Assembly: GCA_036563875.1 (NCBI GenBank)
Contig: DATCLO010000207.1
Location: 78,912 to 142,911, forward strand
Reading direction: 5' to 3'
Length of the DNA: 64,000 nucleotides
Source: ZC4RG29 sp036563875
GTDB taxonomy: Bacteria > Bacteroidota > Bacteroidia > Cytophagales > Cyclobacteriaceae
In this document: one piece after another, positions 41,903-50,494 of the stretch
Layout of the letters: every line of letters starts with the position of its first letter
Numbering within the stretch: the stretch's first letter is position 1
Translations under genes and position numbers: made by a program
The notes under the pieces: model-generated
Databases searched by the model: none
Told to the model about the DNA's origin: nothing
What the model saw: only the letters and a program-made list of their open reading frames with translations

Positions 41903-41910
41903 CAAATCTA
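41903..41910 (-). promoter_or_regulatory. -7 promoter element (TAGATTTG) of the PorE-like gene
   Basis: On the minus strand TAGATTTG matches TAnnTTTG, 21 bases before the ATG at 41882; the -33 half is not clear. Confidence 0.5.
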
Positions 41911-41917
41911 ACAAAAT

Positions 41918-42430
41918 TTATCGGGCTACAGAGTCCGTCGGCCTGGGGTCCAGATAACGCTTTAGCCAGGTCGTTCCGGCGGGTACCTTCCACGACGACC
42001 GGAACTCGCCGACGGTCTTAGCCAAAGTATTGAACGTCAGGCTCTGGCTGTCCCATACGCCGTCACGATATTTTTGTTTGAGTTCTTCGAGTCTGATGAC
42101 ATTGATGCGACCGCTTGATTCAAATGGCACGCCCGTCCGGTCGAGAAAATCGAGACCTGTGGCCTCCTGGATTTGGCGCAGCGCCCCGACAGACGAATCG
42201 ATAGAGCATCCGCTTGGGCTGTGATGTGATTCATCCACAGCCAGGATCAGAAAACGGTCTTCCGCAAGGGTATATGATGCACGCAGTGGCACTCCATGGG
42301 CTGCCCATTCGGACGTAAACGCTCTTAATATTGAGTGCAGCACACTGTGATCCTCGGCGGAAAACTGCCGGTTCGCCATATAAATCCACACCCGGGCGTG
42401 ATCGGGCAATTGATCGAATTCGATAAACAT
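41918..42430 (-). CDS. Conserved Bacteroidota protein, often mislabelled 'ABC transporter ATPase'
   Basis: A 170-residue soluble protein. It lacks any Walker A or ABC signature. Recognisable conserved pieces are 'FDQLPDHARVWIYMANRQ' at the start, 'WAAHGVPLRASY' near residue 48, 'ILAVDESHHSPSGCSIDSSV' in the middle (with a Cys) and 'FLDRTGVPFE'. Homologues in Bacteroidota databases carry the ATPase label without support. Function unknown. The start ATG 42430 lies 18 bases before the Fe-S gene's stop. Confidence 0.8.
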   Translation of the reverse strand: MFIEFDQLPDHARVWIYMANRQFSAEDHSVLHSILRAFTSEWAAHGVPLRASYTLAEDRFLILAVDESHHSPSGCSIDSSVGALRQIQEATGLDFLDRTGVPFESSGRINVIRLEELKQKYRDGVWDSQSLTFNTLAKTVGEFRSSWKVPAGTTWLKRYLDPRPTDSVAR

Positions 42431-42447
42431 GAGTGCAACTTCTAAGT

Positions 42448-43245
42448 TTACAAACCCTGCCGTTCGGCAATAAGTTCTGCGATATCCTTCACCGATACCT
42501 GGGACTCTTTCTCCCGGGCCTTCACCCCATCGCGCATCATGGTCATACAAAACGGACACGCAACGGCAATGGTATCAGCTCCGGTGTTGAGCGCTTCATC
42601 CGTGCGCTCTACATTAATGTCCTTTTTTCCGGGCTCGGGCTCCTTGAACATTTGTGCGCCGCCCGCACCACAACACAATCCTCTCGCACGGCTCCGCTTC
42701 ATTTCCACCAGATCAGCATCGAGTGCAGCAAGAACTCCGCGCGGCGCTTCGTACACCTGGTTCACCCTGCCCAGGTAACATGAATCGTGATAGGTGATCC
42801 TCTTCCCCTTAAACGTCCCCCCTTCCTTCAACACAATACGTCCCTCATCAATGAGTCGTTGCAAAAATGTGGAATGATGCTCTACAGTATAGTTGCCACC
42901 GAGTTGAGGGTACTCGTTCTTAATTGTGTTGAAGCAATGAGGACAAGTAGTTACGATCCTGCGAATGTTGTAACCGTTCAGGATCTGAATGTTGTTGATC
43001 GCCTGGACCTGAAAGAGAAATTCATTGCCCGCACGCCGTGCCGGATCACCTGTGCAGGCTTCCTCAGTACCGAGCACAGCAAAGTCAATCTTTAACGACT
43101 GCAGGATCCTGACAAACGCGCGCGTCACGCGCTTGCTGCGGTCGTCAAACGAGCCAGCGCATCCAACCCAAAACAAAACCTCGGGCGACTTTCCCTGCGC
43201 GGCAAGTTCCGCCATTGTCGGTATCTTCTGTTCCTCTTGTTCCAC
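42448..43245 (-). CDS. CCG-domain (Fe-S)-binding protein (HdrD/GlpC-like)
   Basis: A 265-residue soluble protein of the CCG (cysteine-rich) family that carries non-cubane or 4Fe-4S clusters in heterodisulfide-reductase-like and glycolate/lactate oxidase complexes. The two CCG motifs appear as 'GCAGSFDDRSKRV...EEACTGDPARRAG' with 'CPHCFNT', and 'SCYLGRVN...CCGAGGAQMFKE'. It is directly upstream (4-base gap) of the membrane Fe-S protein and probably takes electrons from it. Partner enzyme unknown. Confidence 0.87.
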   Translation of the reverse strand: MEQEEQKIPTMAELAAQGKSPEVLFWVGCAGSFDDRSKRVTRAFVRILQSLKIDFAVLGTEEACTGDPARRAGNEFLFQVQAINNIQILNGYNIRRIVTTCPHCFNTIKNEYPQLGGNYTVEHHSTFLQRLIDEGRIVLKEGGTFKGKRITYHDSCYLGRVNQVYEAPRGVLAALDADLVEMKRSRARGLCCGAGGAQMFKEPEPGKKDINVERTDEALNTGADTIAVACPFCMTMMRDGVKAREKESQVSVKDIAELIAERQGL

Positions 43246-43249
43246 TGCG

Positions 43250-44575
43250 TTATTTCATTGCGTTCTGTTGTCCTTCGCTCGCCCAGTTGAATCGATCTGA
43301 AGGCGGAAATTTCCAGGGAGCAAAATTATTCTCAATATTTTGAAACATCGCGTTCCACGCTGCAGGCGCACCGGACTCCTCCATTGCCACGTAGCGTCGG
43401 ATATCGAGAATGATCTCCAGCGGATTGATCATTACAGGGCACGCCTCCACACACGCCTGACATGCGGTACATGCATTAATCTCTTCGCGTGTGATGTAGT
43501 CGCCAAAGAGTGATTTGCCATCGTCGAGACCAGGACCACCTTTTGCAAGACTTCTTGCTACATCTTCCATCCGATCGCGGGTGTCCATCATGATCTTGCG
43601 GGGCGACAACGCCTTTCCTGTAATGTTCGCCGGACATTCATCCGTGCAGCGTCCACACTCTGTACAGGCGTATGCGCTCAACAGACTAATTCGTGAAAGG
43701 TCGTTCACATCTTTCGCTCCGAAACGACCGGGCGCTCCCGTCTGTGGCGCATCGCCAAGGCCAAGCATAGCGCGAACCTCGTTTGTAACGACCTCCATAT
43801 TTTTCATTTGTCCGCGCGGCTTGAGCGGCGCAAAGTACGTGTTCGGAAAAGCGAGAACGATGTGAAGGTGTTTTGAGTACGTGATGTAAATCGCGAAGCC
43901 GAGTATCCCGATGATGTGAAACCACCACGCAACGCGTTCCACTACAACGAGCGACGCTGCAGACATATCGGCAAACAGTGGCATCAGCATGCTGCTGAAA
44001 AACAACGTGCCTGAGTCGGGATACGCTTCGGGCATGCGAGCTTGCAGCCATTGATCCGCCGCGTTCATCGTCAGGATCGCGATCATCAGGAGAATTTCTG
44101 CCGTGAGGATAAGGTTCGCATCAAGGCGGGGCCATGACGTCATCTCTCTTGACCAGAACCGTCGAATCTTTGCCACATTGCGGCGGAGCAAAAATATTGC
44201 ACAGGATACGAGGACCGCTACGGCGAGGAATTCAAAGATGTTCATCAGCACAGGATACAAGCCGCCGACGTAGGGGGCGAATATCCGGTGCGTGCCTGCA
44301 ATACCATCAACAACAAATTCCAGGATCTCGATGTTGATGACGAGAAAGCCCACGTAAACAAAAAAGTGGAGAATTGCCGGCCACGGTCTCTTGAACATTT
44401 TCTTCTGTCCAAAGGCGACAAGCAGCATGTTGCGCAAGCGTTCGCCTGGACGATCGCTCTGCAACTCACCCTGTCCCATCCGGATGTTCCGTGCAATGCC
44501 ACGCGCCCGTCTCCAGACAATGTAAATCGTTGCAGCAAGGACAATCACAAACAGAATTTGCTGGACCGCGGCCAT
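43250..44575 (-). CDS. Membrane-bound 4Fe-4S protein (HdrE/HdrC-like)
   Basis: A 441-residue protein with about six hydrophobic helices in residues 1-240 (a nitrate-reductase-gamma/HdrE-like cytochrome-type domain) and a C-terminal ferredoxin domain with two CxxCxxCxxxCP motifs ('CTECGRCTDECPA' near 300 and 'CTACQACVEACPV' near 370). This is the membrane partner of the adjacent CCG protein, likely passing electrons between quinones and a soluble donor. Reaction direction is unknown. Confidence 0.87.
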   Translation of the reverse strand: MAAVQQILFVIVLAATIYIVWRRARGIARNIRMGQGELQSDRPGERLRNMLLVAFGQKKMFKRPWPAILHFFVYVGFLVINIEILEFVVDGIAGTHRIFAPYVGGLYPVLMNIFEFLAVAVLVSCAIFLLRRNVAKIRRFWSREMTSWPRLDANLILTAEILLMIAILTMNAADQWLQARMPEAYPDSGTLFFSSMLMPLFADMSAASLVVVERVAWWFHIIGILGFAIYITYSKHLHIVLAFPNTYFAPLKPRGQMKNMEVVTNEVRAMLGLGDAPQTGAPGRFGAKDVNDLSRISLLSAYACTECGRCTDECPANITGKALSPRKIMMDTRDRMEDVARSLAKGGPGLDDGKSLFGDYITREEINACTACQACVEACPVMINPLEIILDIRRYVAMEESGAPAAWNAMFQNIENNFAPWKFPPSDRFNWASEGQQNAMK

Positions 44576-44593
44576 TGGGCTAACAAGTTAAAT

Positions 44594-44624
44594 TTTGCAC
44601 GAAATATAAAATTATATACTTTTG
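44594..44624 (+). promoter_or_regulatory. Consensus promoter of tRNA-Phe
   Basis: TTTG (44594-44597), 19 bases, then TACTTTTG (44617-44624), 31 bases before the tRNA 5' end. Both halves match the Bacteroidota consensus. Confidence 0.78.
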
Positions 44625-44654
44625 GCCCCTATTCGCCCCGGCTGGCGCCGTATT

Positions 44655-44727
44655 GGTGATGTAGCTCAGTTGGTAGAGCAAAGGACTGAAAATCCTTGTG
44701 TCGGCGGTTCGATTCCGTCCATCACCA
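44655..44727 (+). tRNA. tRNA-Phe (anticodon GAA)
   Basis: A complete cloverleaf: 7-base acceptor stem (GGTGATG with CATCACC), D arm GCTC/GAGC with AGTTGGTA loop, anticodon stem AAGGA/TCCTT enclosing CTGAAAA with anticodon GAA at 44688-44690, and T arm GGCGG/CCGTC with TTCGATT loop (one G-U pair). The 3' CCA is not encoded (discriminator A at 44727). It stands alone with its own promoter and terminator. Confidence 0.97.
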
Positions 44728-44741
44728 CAACTCCTGATTTC

Positions 44742-44784
44742 GCGGTTTCTCAAACCGCCGTATTCCGCCTTTCGGTATTTTTTT
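44742..44784 (+). terminator. Terminator after tRNA-Phe
   Basis: Two hairpins follow the tRNA: GCGGTTT-CTC-AAACCGC (44742-44758) and a short CCG/CGG stem (44762-44778) leading into a run of seven T, typical of factor-independent termination. Confidence 0.75.
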
Positions 44785-44877
44785 GCTAGCAAGTTCCCTC
44801 CGAAAGTTCAATTTTACCTTATTTAGCTAAAACTATCATTTTCTTTGTATCAGTTTTTTCGGCTTTAGTCGTCCTTG

Positions 44878-46269
44878 ATGTACTTCAGAGAGTTATTCGG
44901 ACTCGCCGCCGATCCATCTGCCACATACGTAGCCCAGGCAATGCTCGGGCTCGCGATGTTTTTCATATTCCGACATTTCAGTCTTGTTTACGAACGCCGT
45001 TTCCTTCGTACCTGGTCACGCAGTTGGCTTGCCTTCTCAATATTCATGATCGCCTCGGTCATCCTCATGACCAACCTTGAGGATGAAAACTATCCATCCG
45101 TGGGGTGGCTTCCTTTTAGCATTGTTGCTCAGGTAGGCTCGTTCCTTCACATCGGTTACATTCTCATCGGTTCATATCAGCTCGTTCGTTCCAGGCCCGT
45201 CAGAAGAAGAGTCTACCAATTAATTATTATAGGTGTCGTTCTTCTTGCGATTGTCACGGTGATTGCTTTCTCGCAGGATCCGGAGGCCGGCTACCAGCGG
45301 CATGTCTTACGTGTCGGATCAAGGTCTTTGATTTCCGGTGTTGGGTTTCTGTTGGCTGCCTTTGTTGTGTGGAGAAATCCAAAGTTTACCCGCGGCGTCG
45401 GCCAGAAGTTGCTTGCGATTTCTTTCGTTGCATATAGCGGCTATCAGTTCTTCCACATCTCCATGATGATTTTTGACACGGCCGGCGAACAGGCGCTGTT
45501 GCCGGGGTCGCGTGGTCTCATCAACCTGCTGATGATTGCCATTATGAGCATGGGCATGGTAATGTGGCTCCTTGAAGACGAACGCGAAAAGCTGAGACAA
45601 GTAAACAAGGATCTTGACAGTTTCCTCTACAGTACATCACACGATCTTCGCGCACCCATCACTTCCATTCTCGGTCTCACGTATCTGGGCAAAGTAGAAC
45701 TCAATGAGGAGAAGGCGCGGAACTATATGGAACTGATCGAACAGCGCGCGCAAAAGCTGAACATGATACTAACGGATGTACTCCGCCTTTCGAAAACGAA
45801 GAAGCTGGGAATCAAGATGCAGACCATCCGGTTCAGCGACCTCGTGAACGAGGTTATATCCGACATAGAGTTTTCTAAAAACACGTCTCGCATCCGACTC
45901 GAGTACGATAAGAACGCTGACAATCGCTTTTACTCGGACCCAAACCAGATTTCGATAATTCTATCGAACCTTATCACCAATGCGGTGAAGTATCACCGAC
46001 TCAACCAGGATGACCCATATATCCGAATCACATTCAAGAGGATCAGTGACACGGTCATCTTTAGCGTGGAAGATAACGGACAGGGTATCCCGGCGCACAG
46101 TCTTGGCAAAGTCTTTGACATGTTCTTCCGCGCTTCGCAGGAAACAGAGGGTACAGGACTTGGGCTGTACATTGTAAAGGAAGCGCTTGCAAAGGTTAAG
46201 GGGAAAATTGAAGTAGAGTCAGAGTACGGGAAGGGCACCACGTTTACCGTGACGCTGGAAAATGCGTGA
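44878..46269 (+). CDS. Membrane sensor histidine kinase, orphan
   Basis: A 463-residue kinase. About seven hydrophobic helices occupy residues 10-235 with no large periplasmic domain, so it resembles 7TM-sensor kinases. Phosphorylatable His255 is in 'STSHDLRAPITSIL'; the ATPase domain shows 'ILSNLITNAVKY' (N box), 'DNGQGIP' (G1) and 'GTGLGLYIVKEAL' (G2). ATG 44878 is chosen although TTG 44875 is adjacent. No response regulator gene is next to it. The convergent pseudouridine synthase gene starts at the next base. Confidence 0.9.
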   Translation: MYFRELFGLAADPSATYVAQAMLGLAMFFIFRHFSLVYERRFLRTWSRSWLAFSIFMIASVILMTNLEDENYPSVGWLPFSIVAQVGSFLHIGYILIGSYQLVRSRPVRRRVYQLIIIGVVLLAIVTVIAFSQDPEAGYQRHVLRVGSRSLISGVGFLLAAFVVWRNPKFTRGVGQKLLAISFVAYSGYQFFHISMMIFDTAGEQALLPGSRGLINLLMIAIMSMGMVMWLLEDEREKLRQVNKDLDSFLYSTSHDLRAPITSILGLTYLGKVELNEEKARNYMELIEQRAQKLNMILTDVLRLSKTKKLGIKMQTIRFSDLVNEVISDIEFSKNTSRIRLEYDKNADNRFYSDPNQISIILSNLITNAVKYHRLNQDDPYIRITFKRISDTVIFSVEDNGQGIPAHSLGKVFDMFFRASQETEGTGLGLYIVKEALAKVKGKIEVESEYGKGTTFTVTLENA

Positions 46270-47154
46270 TTAACGATAGTGTTTCAACCGGATGACTTCC
46301 TGCTGTGTGAGATATCGCCATTTGCCTCGCGGAAGGTCGCGCTTGTCCAGACCAGCATACATTGTCCTGTCAAGTTTGCGCACTTCATAACCTAACGCTT
46401 CGAAGATGCGCCGCACGACCCGGTTCCAGCCGATGTGCAGTTCGATACCGATCGTCTTTCGATCTTCTGAAACAATGGCCGCGTCATCAGGAACTGCTTT
46501 TCCCTCTTCCAGCGGTACACCTCGAATCAGTTTATCGAAGTCTTCAGGGGCGATAGGCCGATCGAGTTCTACTTTATAAATCTTCTTGACGTTGTAAGAT
46601 GGATGCGACAACTTTTCTGCAAGTTCTCCGTCGTTGGTTAACAGCAGCAGTCCCGTGGTGTTACGGTCGAGACGCCCGACGGGATAAATTCTTTCCCGGA
46701 CTTTGTTTCCGATTAGCGCCATCACCGTGTCGCGTTCCTTTGGATCACGGGTCGTTGTAAGGTAGCCCTTCGGCTTATTCATCAGAATGTATACGGGCTT
46801 TTCCGCGGTGAGCAGTTTGCCTTCGTAGCGAACTTTGTCGCCGGGATTTACTTTGTAGCCCAGTTCGGTAACGACCTTACCATTGACAGTGATCAGCCCC
46901 ATGCTGATCAGGTTGTCGGCCTCCCGTCGTGAGCACACACCACTGTTGGCAATGTAGCGGTTAAGTCGAACGGGGCCTTCCTGCGCAAGGGTTTCAGCAA
47001 TTTTAGTTTCTTTTCCCCCGGGCTTTTGGAGACTCTTTTTATGACGAGGTACGAATTCCTTTTTATCAACGCCTTCATCAGGCGCGCCTGAAATTTTTCT
47101 GGACGTTTTACCTCTGCCGGGACCGGCGGAGCGTTTACCCTTGCGTATCGGCAT
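46270..47154 (-). CDS. 23S rRNA pseudouridine synthase, RsuA/RluB type
   Basis: A 294-residue enzyme that makes pseudouridine in rRNA. A low-complexity basic N-terminus (residues 1-60) precedes the S4-like RNA domain ('RLNRYIANSGVCSRREADNLI'), then the catalytic 'GRLDRNTTGLLLLTNDGELAEKLSHP' with active-site Asp and 'KIYKVELDRPI'. The RluB/RsuA branch is indicated, with target site uncertain. It overlaps the scpB stop by 20 bases, so they are coupled. Confidence 0.9.
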   Translation of the reverse strand: MPIRKGKRSAGPGRGKTSRKISGAPDEGVDKKEFVPRHKKSLQKPGGKETKIAETLAQEGPVRLNRYIANSGVCSRREADNLISMGLITVNGKVVTELGYKVNPGDKVRYEGKLLTAEKPVYILMNKPKGYLTTTRDPKERDTVMALIGNKVRERIYPVGRLDRNTTGLLLLTNDGELAEKLSHPSYNVKKIYKVELDRPIAPEDFDKLIRGVPLEEGKAVPDDAAIVSEDRKTIGIELHIGWNRVVRRIFEALGYEVRKLDRTMYAGLDKRDLPRGKWRYLTQQEVIRLKHYR

Positions 47155-47719
47155 CCTTAAGATCCATGTTCTCGCCGATGGTATTCACTTCATGTGCGAA
47201 GTCCTTCGGAGTCGGTAGTTCACTGAGGTCATTGATTCCGAAGTACTCCATGAATTTTTGAGATGTTCCGTAGAGCATGGGTCGACCGATGGTTTCGGCC
47301 TTTCCCTTAATTTCGATCAAACCCTTATCAAGCAACTTCTGCACGGCGTAATCGCAGTTCACACCGCGAATGCTTTCTATTTCTGTTTTTGAAATAGGTT
47401 GTTTGTAAGCAATGATTGATAGCGTTTCCATTGCTGACGTCGACAGTCGTTTTTTCGACTGCTGTTTCAGCATGATTCCGATGCTCGCCTGATACGCCGG
47501 CTTCGTAAGGAACTGGTAGCCTCCGGAAGACTTGTAGAGCTGGAACGAAAACTCTTCCTGCGCGTACTTTTCCTCCAGACGTTGAATTGCTCCGGTAACG
47601 TCTTCTTCAGGCACTTCAGCGCCAAACATTTCGGACAAGCACGCTACAATTTCGCTGACGCGAATGGGCGCCGGCGAACAAAAGATGAGCGCCTCGATAT
47701 GGTTTTGAAGGAAATCCAA
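47135..47719 (-). CDS. scpB: Segregation and condensation protein B
   Basis: A 194-residue winged-helix protein that with ScpA and Smc compacts the chromosome. 'LQNHIEALIFCSPAPIRVSEI' at the start, 'LSTSAMETLSIIAYKQPISKTEIESIRGV' (ScpB core) and 'GRPMLYGTSQKFMEYFGINDLSELP' are the family signatures. It begins 4 bases after the DksA-like gene stop. scpA is not in the window. Confidence 0.94.
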   Translation of the reverse strand: MDFLQNHIEALIFCSPAPIRVSEIVACLSEMFGAEVPEEDVTGAIQRLEEKYAQEEFSFQLYKSSGGYQFLTKPAYQASIGIMLKQQSKKRLSTSAMETLSIIAYKQPISKTEIESIRGVNCDYAVQKLLDKGLIEIKGKAETIGRPMLYGTSQKFMEYFGINDLSELPTPKDFAHEVNTIGENMDLKDADTQG

Positions 47720-47723
47720 AGCG

Positions 47724-48569
47724 CTAGTCCTGCTTCATCATCTTGGCTTCGATGGACTGCGTCGTATGCGGCACGGCAATGAGGCGTTCCTTTGAAATCA
47801 GTTTGCCCGTCACGGAGCAGATGCCATAAGTACCATTCTTGATGCGGATCAACGCGTTCTCAAGGTTGGTGATGTACTTCTGCTGACGTGCTGCAAGCTG
47901 ACTGAGGTTTTCCTTCTCTGCCGTTTCAGCGCCGTCCTCGAGTACTTTGGTATTTCCTCCCGAAGTAGCATCCGTGCCTTCGTCGTTGGTACGGTTTAGT
48001 GTATCCTTGAGGATCTTGTACTCCTCGCGGGCTTTCTCAAGTTTTTCAAGAATGAGTTTTTCAAACTCGCGCAACTCCTCTTCAGAGTAGCGGGTCCGCG
48101 TTTCGTCCGTAGTCGTTCGCGCAGGTTTGTGCGCAATGGGGCGCTGGTTGGGAATCTGAAACGTATGCATCTGTGCAATAGGAGGCAATGGCTTCGACTC
48201 CGTAGCAGGCTTTGCTACAGGCTGTTCCTTTTGCGGTGCCTCAATCCGCACCTTTTCAGGTTGTGCAGTCTTTGGTTCGGATTTCACCTGAGGATTCGCT
48301 TTGGATTTTGATACGGGTGCCCCAGCTGCCTTCGGAGCTTCTACACTTTTCTTCTTAACCACCTTCACACTTTTCTTTTGGTTTATCACTGCTTTCTTCA
48401 CCGGCTTCTTTGCGGCTGCCTTCCTGGCCGTGGGCGTACGCGTGCTGGCCTTCTTTGCCGCCTTGGCAGCCTTTACCTTCTTTGCAGCTTTAGCCGCAGG
48501 CTTTGCCTTCGGCTTAGCCGCCGTTTTTTTCTTAGCTACCTTAGCGGGAGTTTTCTTCTTTTTGGCCAT
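47724..48569 (-). CDS. DksA/TraR-like protein with histone-H1-like basic tail
   Basis: A 281-residue protein. The first ~150 residues are Lys/Ala/Pro-rich, with repeats such as 'KPKAKPAAKAAKKVK' typical of histone H1-like tails. From about 165 a DksA/TraR coiled-coil domain follows ('EELREFEKLILEKLEKAREEY', 'LEDGAETAEKENLSQLAARQQKY'), ending in a zinc-finger-like segment. Of the four Cys only Cys251 remains; the others align with Thr254, Ser272 and Ala275, so zinc binding is doubtful. Coiled-coil parts act on RNA polymerase in DksA, and the tail may bind DNA (inference). Its promoter matches both consensus halves. Confidence 0.85.
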   Translation of the reverse strand: MAKKKKTPAKVAKKKTAAKPKAKPAAKAAKKVKAAKAAKKASTRTPTARKAAAKKPVKKAVINQKKSVKVVKKKSVEAPKAAGAPVSKSKANPQVKSEPKTAQPEKVRIEAPQKEQPVAKPATESKPLPPIAQMHTFQIPNQRPIAHKPARTTTDETRTRYSEEELREFEKLILEKLEKAREEYKILKDTLNRTNDEGTDATSGGNTKVLEDGAETAEKENLSQLAARQQKYITNLENALIRIKNGTYGICSVTGKLISKERLIAVPHTTQSIEAKMMKQD

Positions 48570-48600
48570 GTCCCGTATTTCTCGTTTGGTAAAAGATGCG

Positions 48601-48629
48601 CAAAATTACGCCGTGGTGACTAAAACAAA
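48601..48629 (-). promoter_or_regulatory. Consensus promoter of the DksA-like gene
   Basis: On the minus strand TTTG (48629-48626), 17 bases, TAATTTTG (48608-48601), giving a leader of about 27 bases. The -33 half overlaps the T-tract of the terminator for the preceding lamin-tail gene. Confidence 0.75.
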
Positions 48630-48657
48630 AAATATTGCTTCCAATATTCCTGGAAGC
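48626..48657 (-). terminator. Terminator after the lamin-tail gene
   Basis: On the minus strand GCTTCCA-loop-TGGAAGC (48657-48637) forms a 7-base perfect stem followed by AATATTTTTTG. It ends transcription coming from the lamin-tail gene. Confidence 0.75.
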
Positions 48658-48692
48658 CCGGTTTCCTGCCTATATGGCCAATAAACCTGTGT

Positions 48693-50423
48693 TCAGAAGT
48701 CGCCCGCAACGATGATCCGCTCACGGAACGAATGCACGCCGCCTGACGGTGAAAAGACTTCGAACCAAACCCAGTAATAACCTACTCTGGCTCGAGAACC
48801 GTCGTCGCGGTCGCCATCCCACCGATAGAATCCTTCGGTACCGAGCAGGTCGTTACTGGCGATGGAACGGATACTCCGACCCTGCTGGTCAAGTATCCTT
48901 GCATTGGCCACATATCCGGCCCGGTCAAAGTTGTAACGGATAAGGGTGAAGTTCGGTTTCCCGTAAACAGGTCTGAATGCGGGCGGATCAACGGTTAAAG
49001 GATTCGAAGGTAAGCCTGCATTGACTACCGCTACCGAATTCCTTCTGCCCGGCGTCGCTCCGCCGGCATTGGTAGATGCCGAACTCCAGTTATCCGCAGC
49101 ATTGCTAGCCGCATCCGCAGAAATCCTTTCGAGGGATACACCGTCTGCGGTCGTGATGAAAACAGAATGCATCGCCTTGTTGTAAGTCACGGCATCAATC
49201 ACCTTTTGCGAAGCATCCAGCAAAGCAATTGACCCAAAATCGTCAGGCAAAGATGTCAGCCGCATTTCAATCAGTGCCTCGACTGCAGCATCCGGATAAT
49301 AATCAAGCAGCACTGCGGCGTCTGCGGTCAGTACAGCGTAACTATCCGGAGGCAGCAGCCAATCCCCCTCGGTAACAATCCGGAAATCTTTGGGAGTTCC
49401 ATCCGAAAAGTCCGCTGTGCTCCAACCCTTCAGGTTGATAAACTTTCGCGACCGGTTGAAAATCTCAACGAAGTCAACGCCTCCGGATTTTGGATTAAAC
49501 AGGACTTCATTGATGACGATGTCCAGGCTGTCTGCCGGTTCCGGAATTGCAAACGAGACACGGTCTTCTGATGCCAGGTTGTGATTGCAGTCTCTGACGT
49601 TCTTTACGGTCACATTGTACAACGTTCCCGGTTCAAGAAAACCCGCTAGTGTAACATGAAGTGACCTCAACGCTTCACCGAGCGTTACCGAGGCCACCTC
49701 CACACTTGGTTCGAGGATGACATTTCCGGGTGGAACACTTTCGCTCAGCAGCTTTTCATTGTATTCGATCAGAAGAGTGTTCGCATCGCTGGCCGTCACC
49801 GCCACAATGCCTGGTCCGGTAGCATCAGGCTTTGAAGCAAAGACAGAATTCTGTTTACCCGGCGTTCCGCCTTTCGGGTCATCCGACTCACTCCAGTTGT
49901 CCTCCTCGCCGCACGTATTGAATGGATCTATGAGTTCGAGCGACCAACCGCCTGACCGCTTGGAGGTACTGCGATACCATCCGCTGGCGTAACGCACCGA
50001 GTCGATGGTCACGCCTTCCGGCGTCCGAAGCACAACGGCATCGCCAGAATTATTCAGGCTCGGCATGCCACTCACAGGTATGACGCGGATGCCTTCAAAT
50101 GCCGCAGAATCCTGCGAAGGGACAATCACGGCATACTCCTGCGGCGGAAGAGAGACTGAAGGAAGGCGGGCGGAAGTTCTCTCGTCCGAAAGGGTCCATT
50201 CACCCAGATTAACCGTACCCATGCTGCGATTGAATATCTCAACAAATTCGGCTTCGGGAAGGCCAACCGAAGGAGACGGATCAGCAAGAATCTCGGTGAT
50301 GATGACGTCCTTAAAGGCAACCTGATTGGGTTGTGACGGTTCGTCGGTGAGTTGAGAGAAAGCGGTGTTGGAGGGGATCGAACTAACAATAGTTAACCCG
50401 AGAGCCCAAATGATTTTTTTCAT
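48693..50423 (-). CDS. Exported lamin-tail-domain protein with FlgD-like C-terminus
   Basis: A 576-residue secreted protein with signal peptide ('IIWALGLTIVSSIPSNTAFSQ'). Two lamin-tail (LTD) immunoglobulin-like domains are seen (about 35-165, with 'EFVEIFNRSMGTVNLGEWTLSD', and about 290-440, with 'DFVEIFNRSRKFINLKGWSTAD'), separated by a beta domain. The end ('FTLIRYNFDRAGYVANARILDQQGRS', 'RERIIVAGDF') resembles a FlgD-Ig-like module. LTD proteins are often surface or nuclease-associated; no catalytic domain here. Function unknown. Confidence 0.8.
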   Translation of the reverse strand: MKKIIWALGLTIVSSIPSNTAFSQLTDEPSQPNQVAFKDVIITEILADPSPSVGLPEAEFVEIFNRSMGTVNLGEWTLSDERTSARLPSVSLPPQEYAVIVPSQDSAAFEGIRVIPVSGMPSLNNSGDAVVLRTPEGVTIDSVRYASGWYRSTSKRSGGWSLELIDPFNTCGEEDNWSESDDPKGGTPGKQNSVFASKPDATGPGIVAVTASDANTLLIEYNEKLLSESVPPGNVILEPSVEVASVTLGEALRSLHVTLAGFLEPGTLYNVTVKNVRDCNHNLASEDRVSFAIPEPADSLDIVINEVLFNPKSGGVDFVEIFNRSRKFINLKGWSTADFSDGTPKDFRIVTEGDWLLPPDSYAVLTADAAVLLDYYPDAAVEALIEMRLTSLPDDFGSIALLDASQKVIDAVTYNKAMHSVFITTADGVSLERISADAASNAADNWSSASTNAGGATPGRRNSVAVVNAGLPSNPLTVDPPAFRPVYGKPNFTLIRYNFDRAGYVANARILDQQGRSIRSIASNDLLGTEGFYRWDGDRDDGSRARVGYYWVWFEVFSPSGGVHSFRERIIVAGDF

Positions 50424-50441
50424 ACTCGAGGGTCTTATTGC

Positions 50442-50470
50442 TTTGGGCTCTTTCAAAAGTACTATTTTTG
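50442..50470 (+). promoter_or_regulatory. Consensus promoter of asd
   Basis: TTTG (50442-50445), 17 bases, TATTTTTG (50463-50470). The ATG is 25 bases downstream, giving a leader of about 20 bases. Confidence 0.78.
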
Positions 50471-50494
50471 TGATTCTAAATACAAACACGAATC

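Noticed and set aside
48301..48684. A Phe/Ala-rich open frame resembling a membrane protein
   Set aside because: It is the complement of the Lys/Ala-rich tail of the DksA-like gene.
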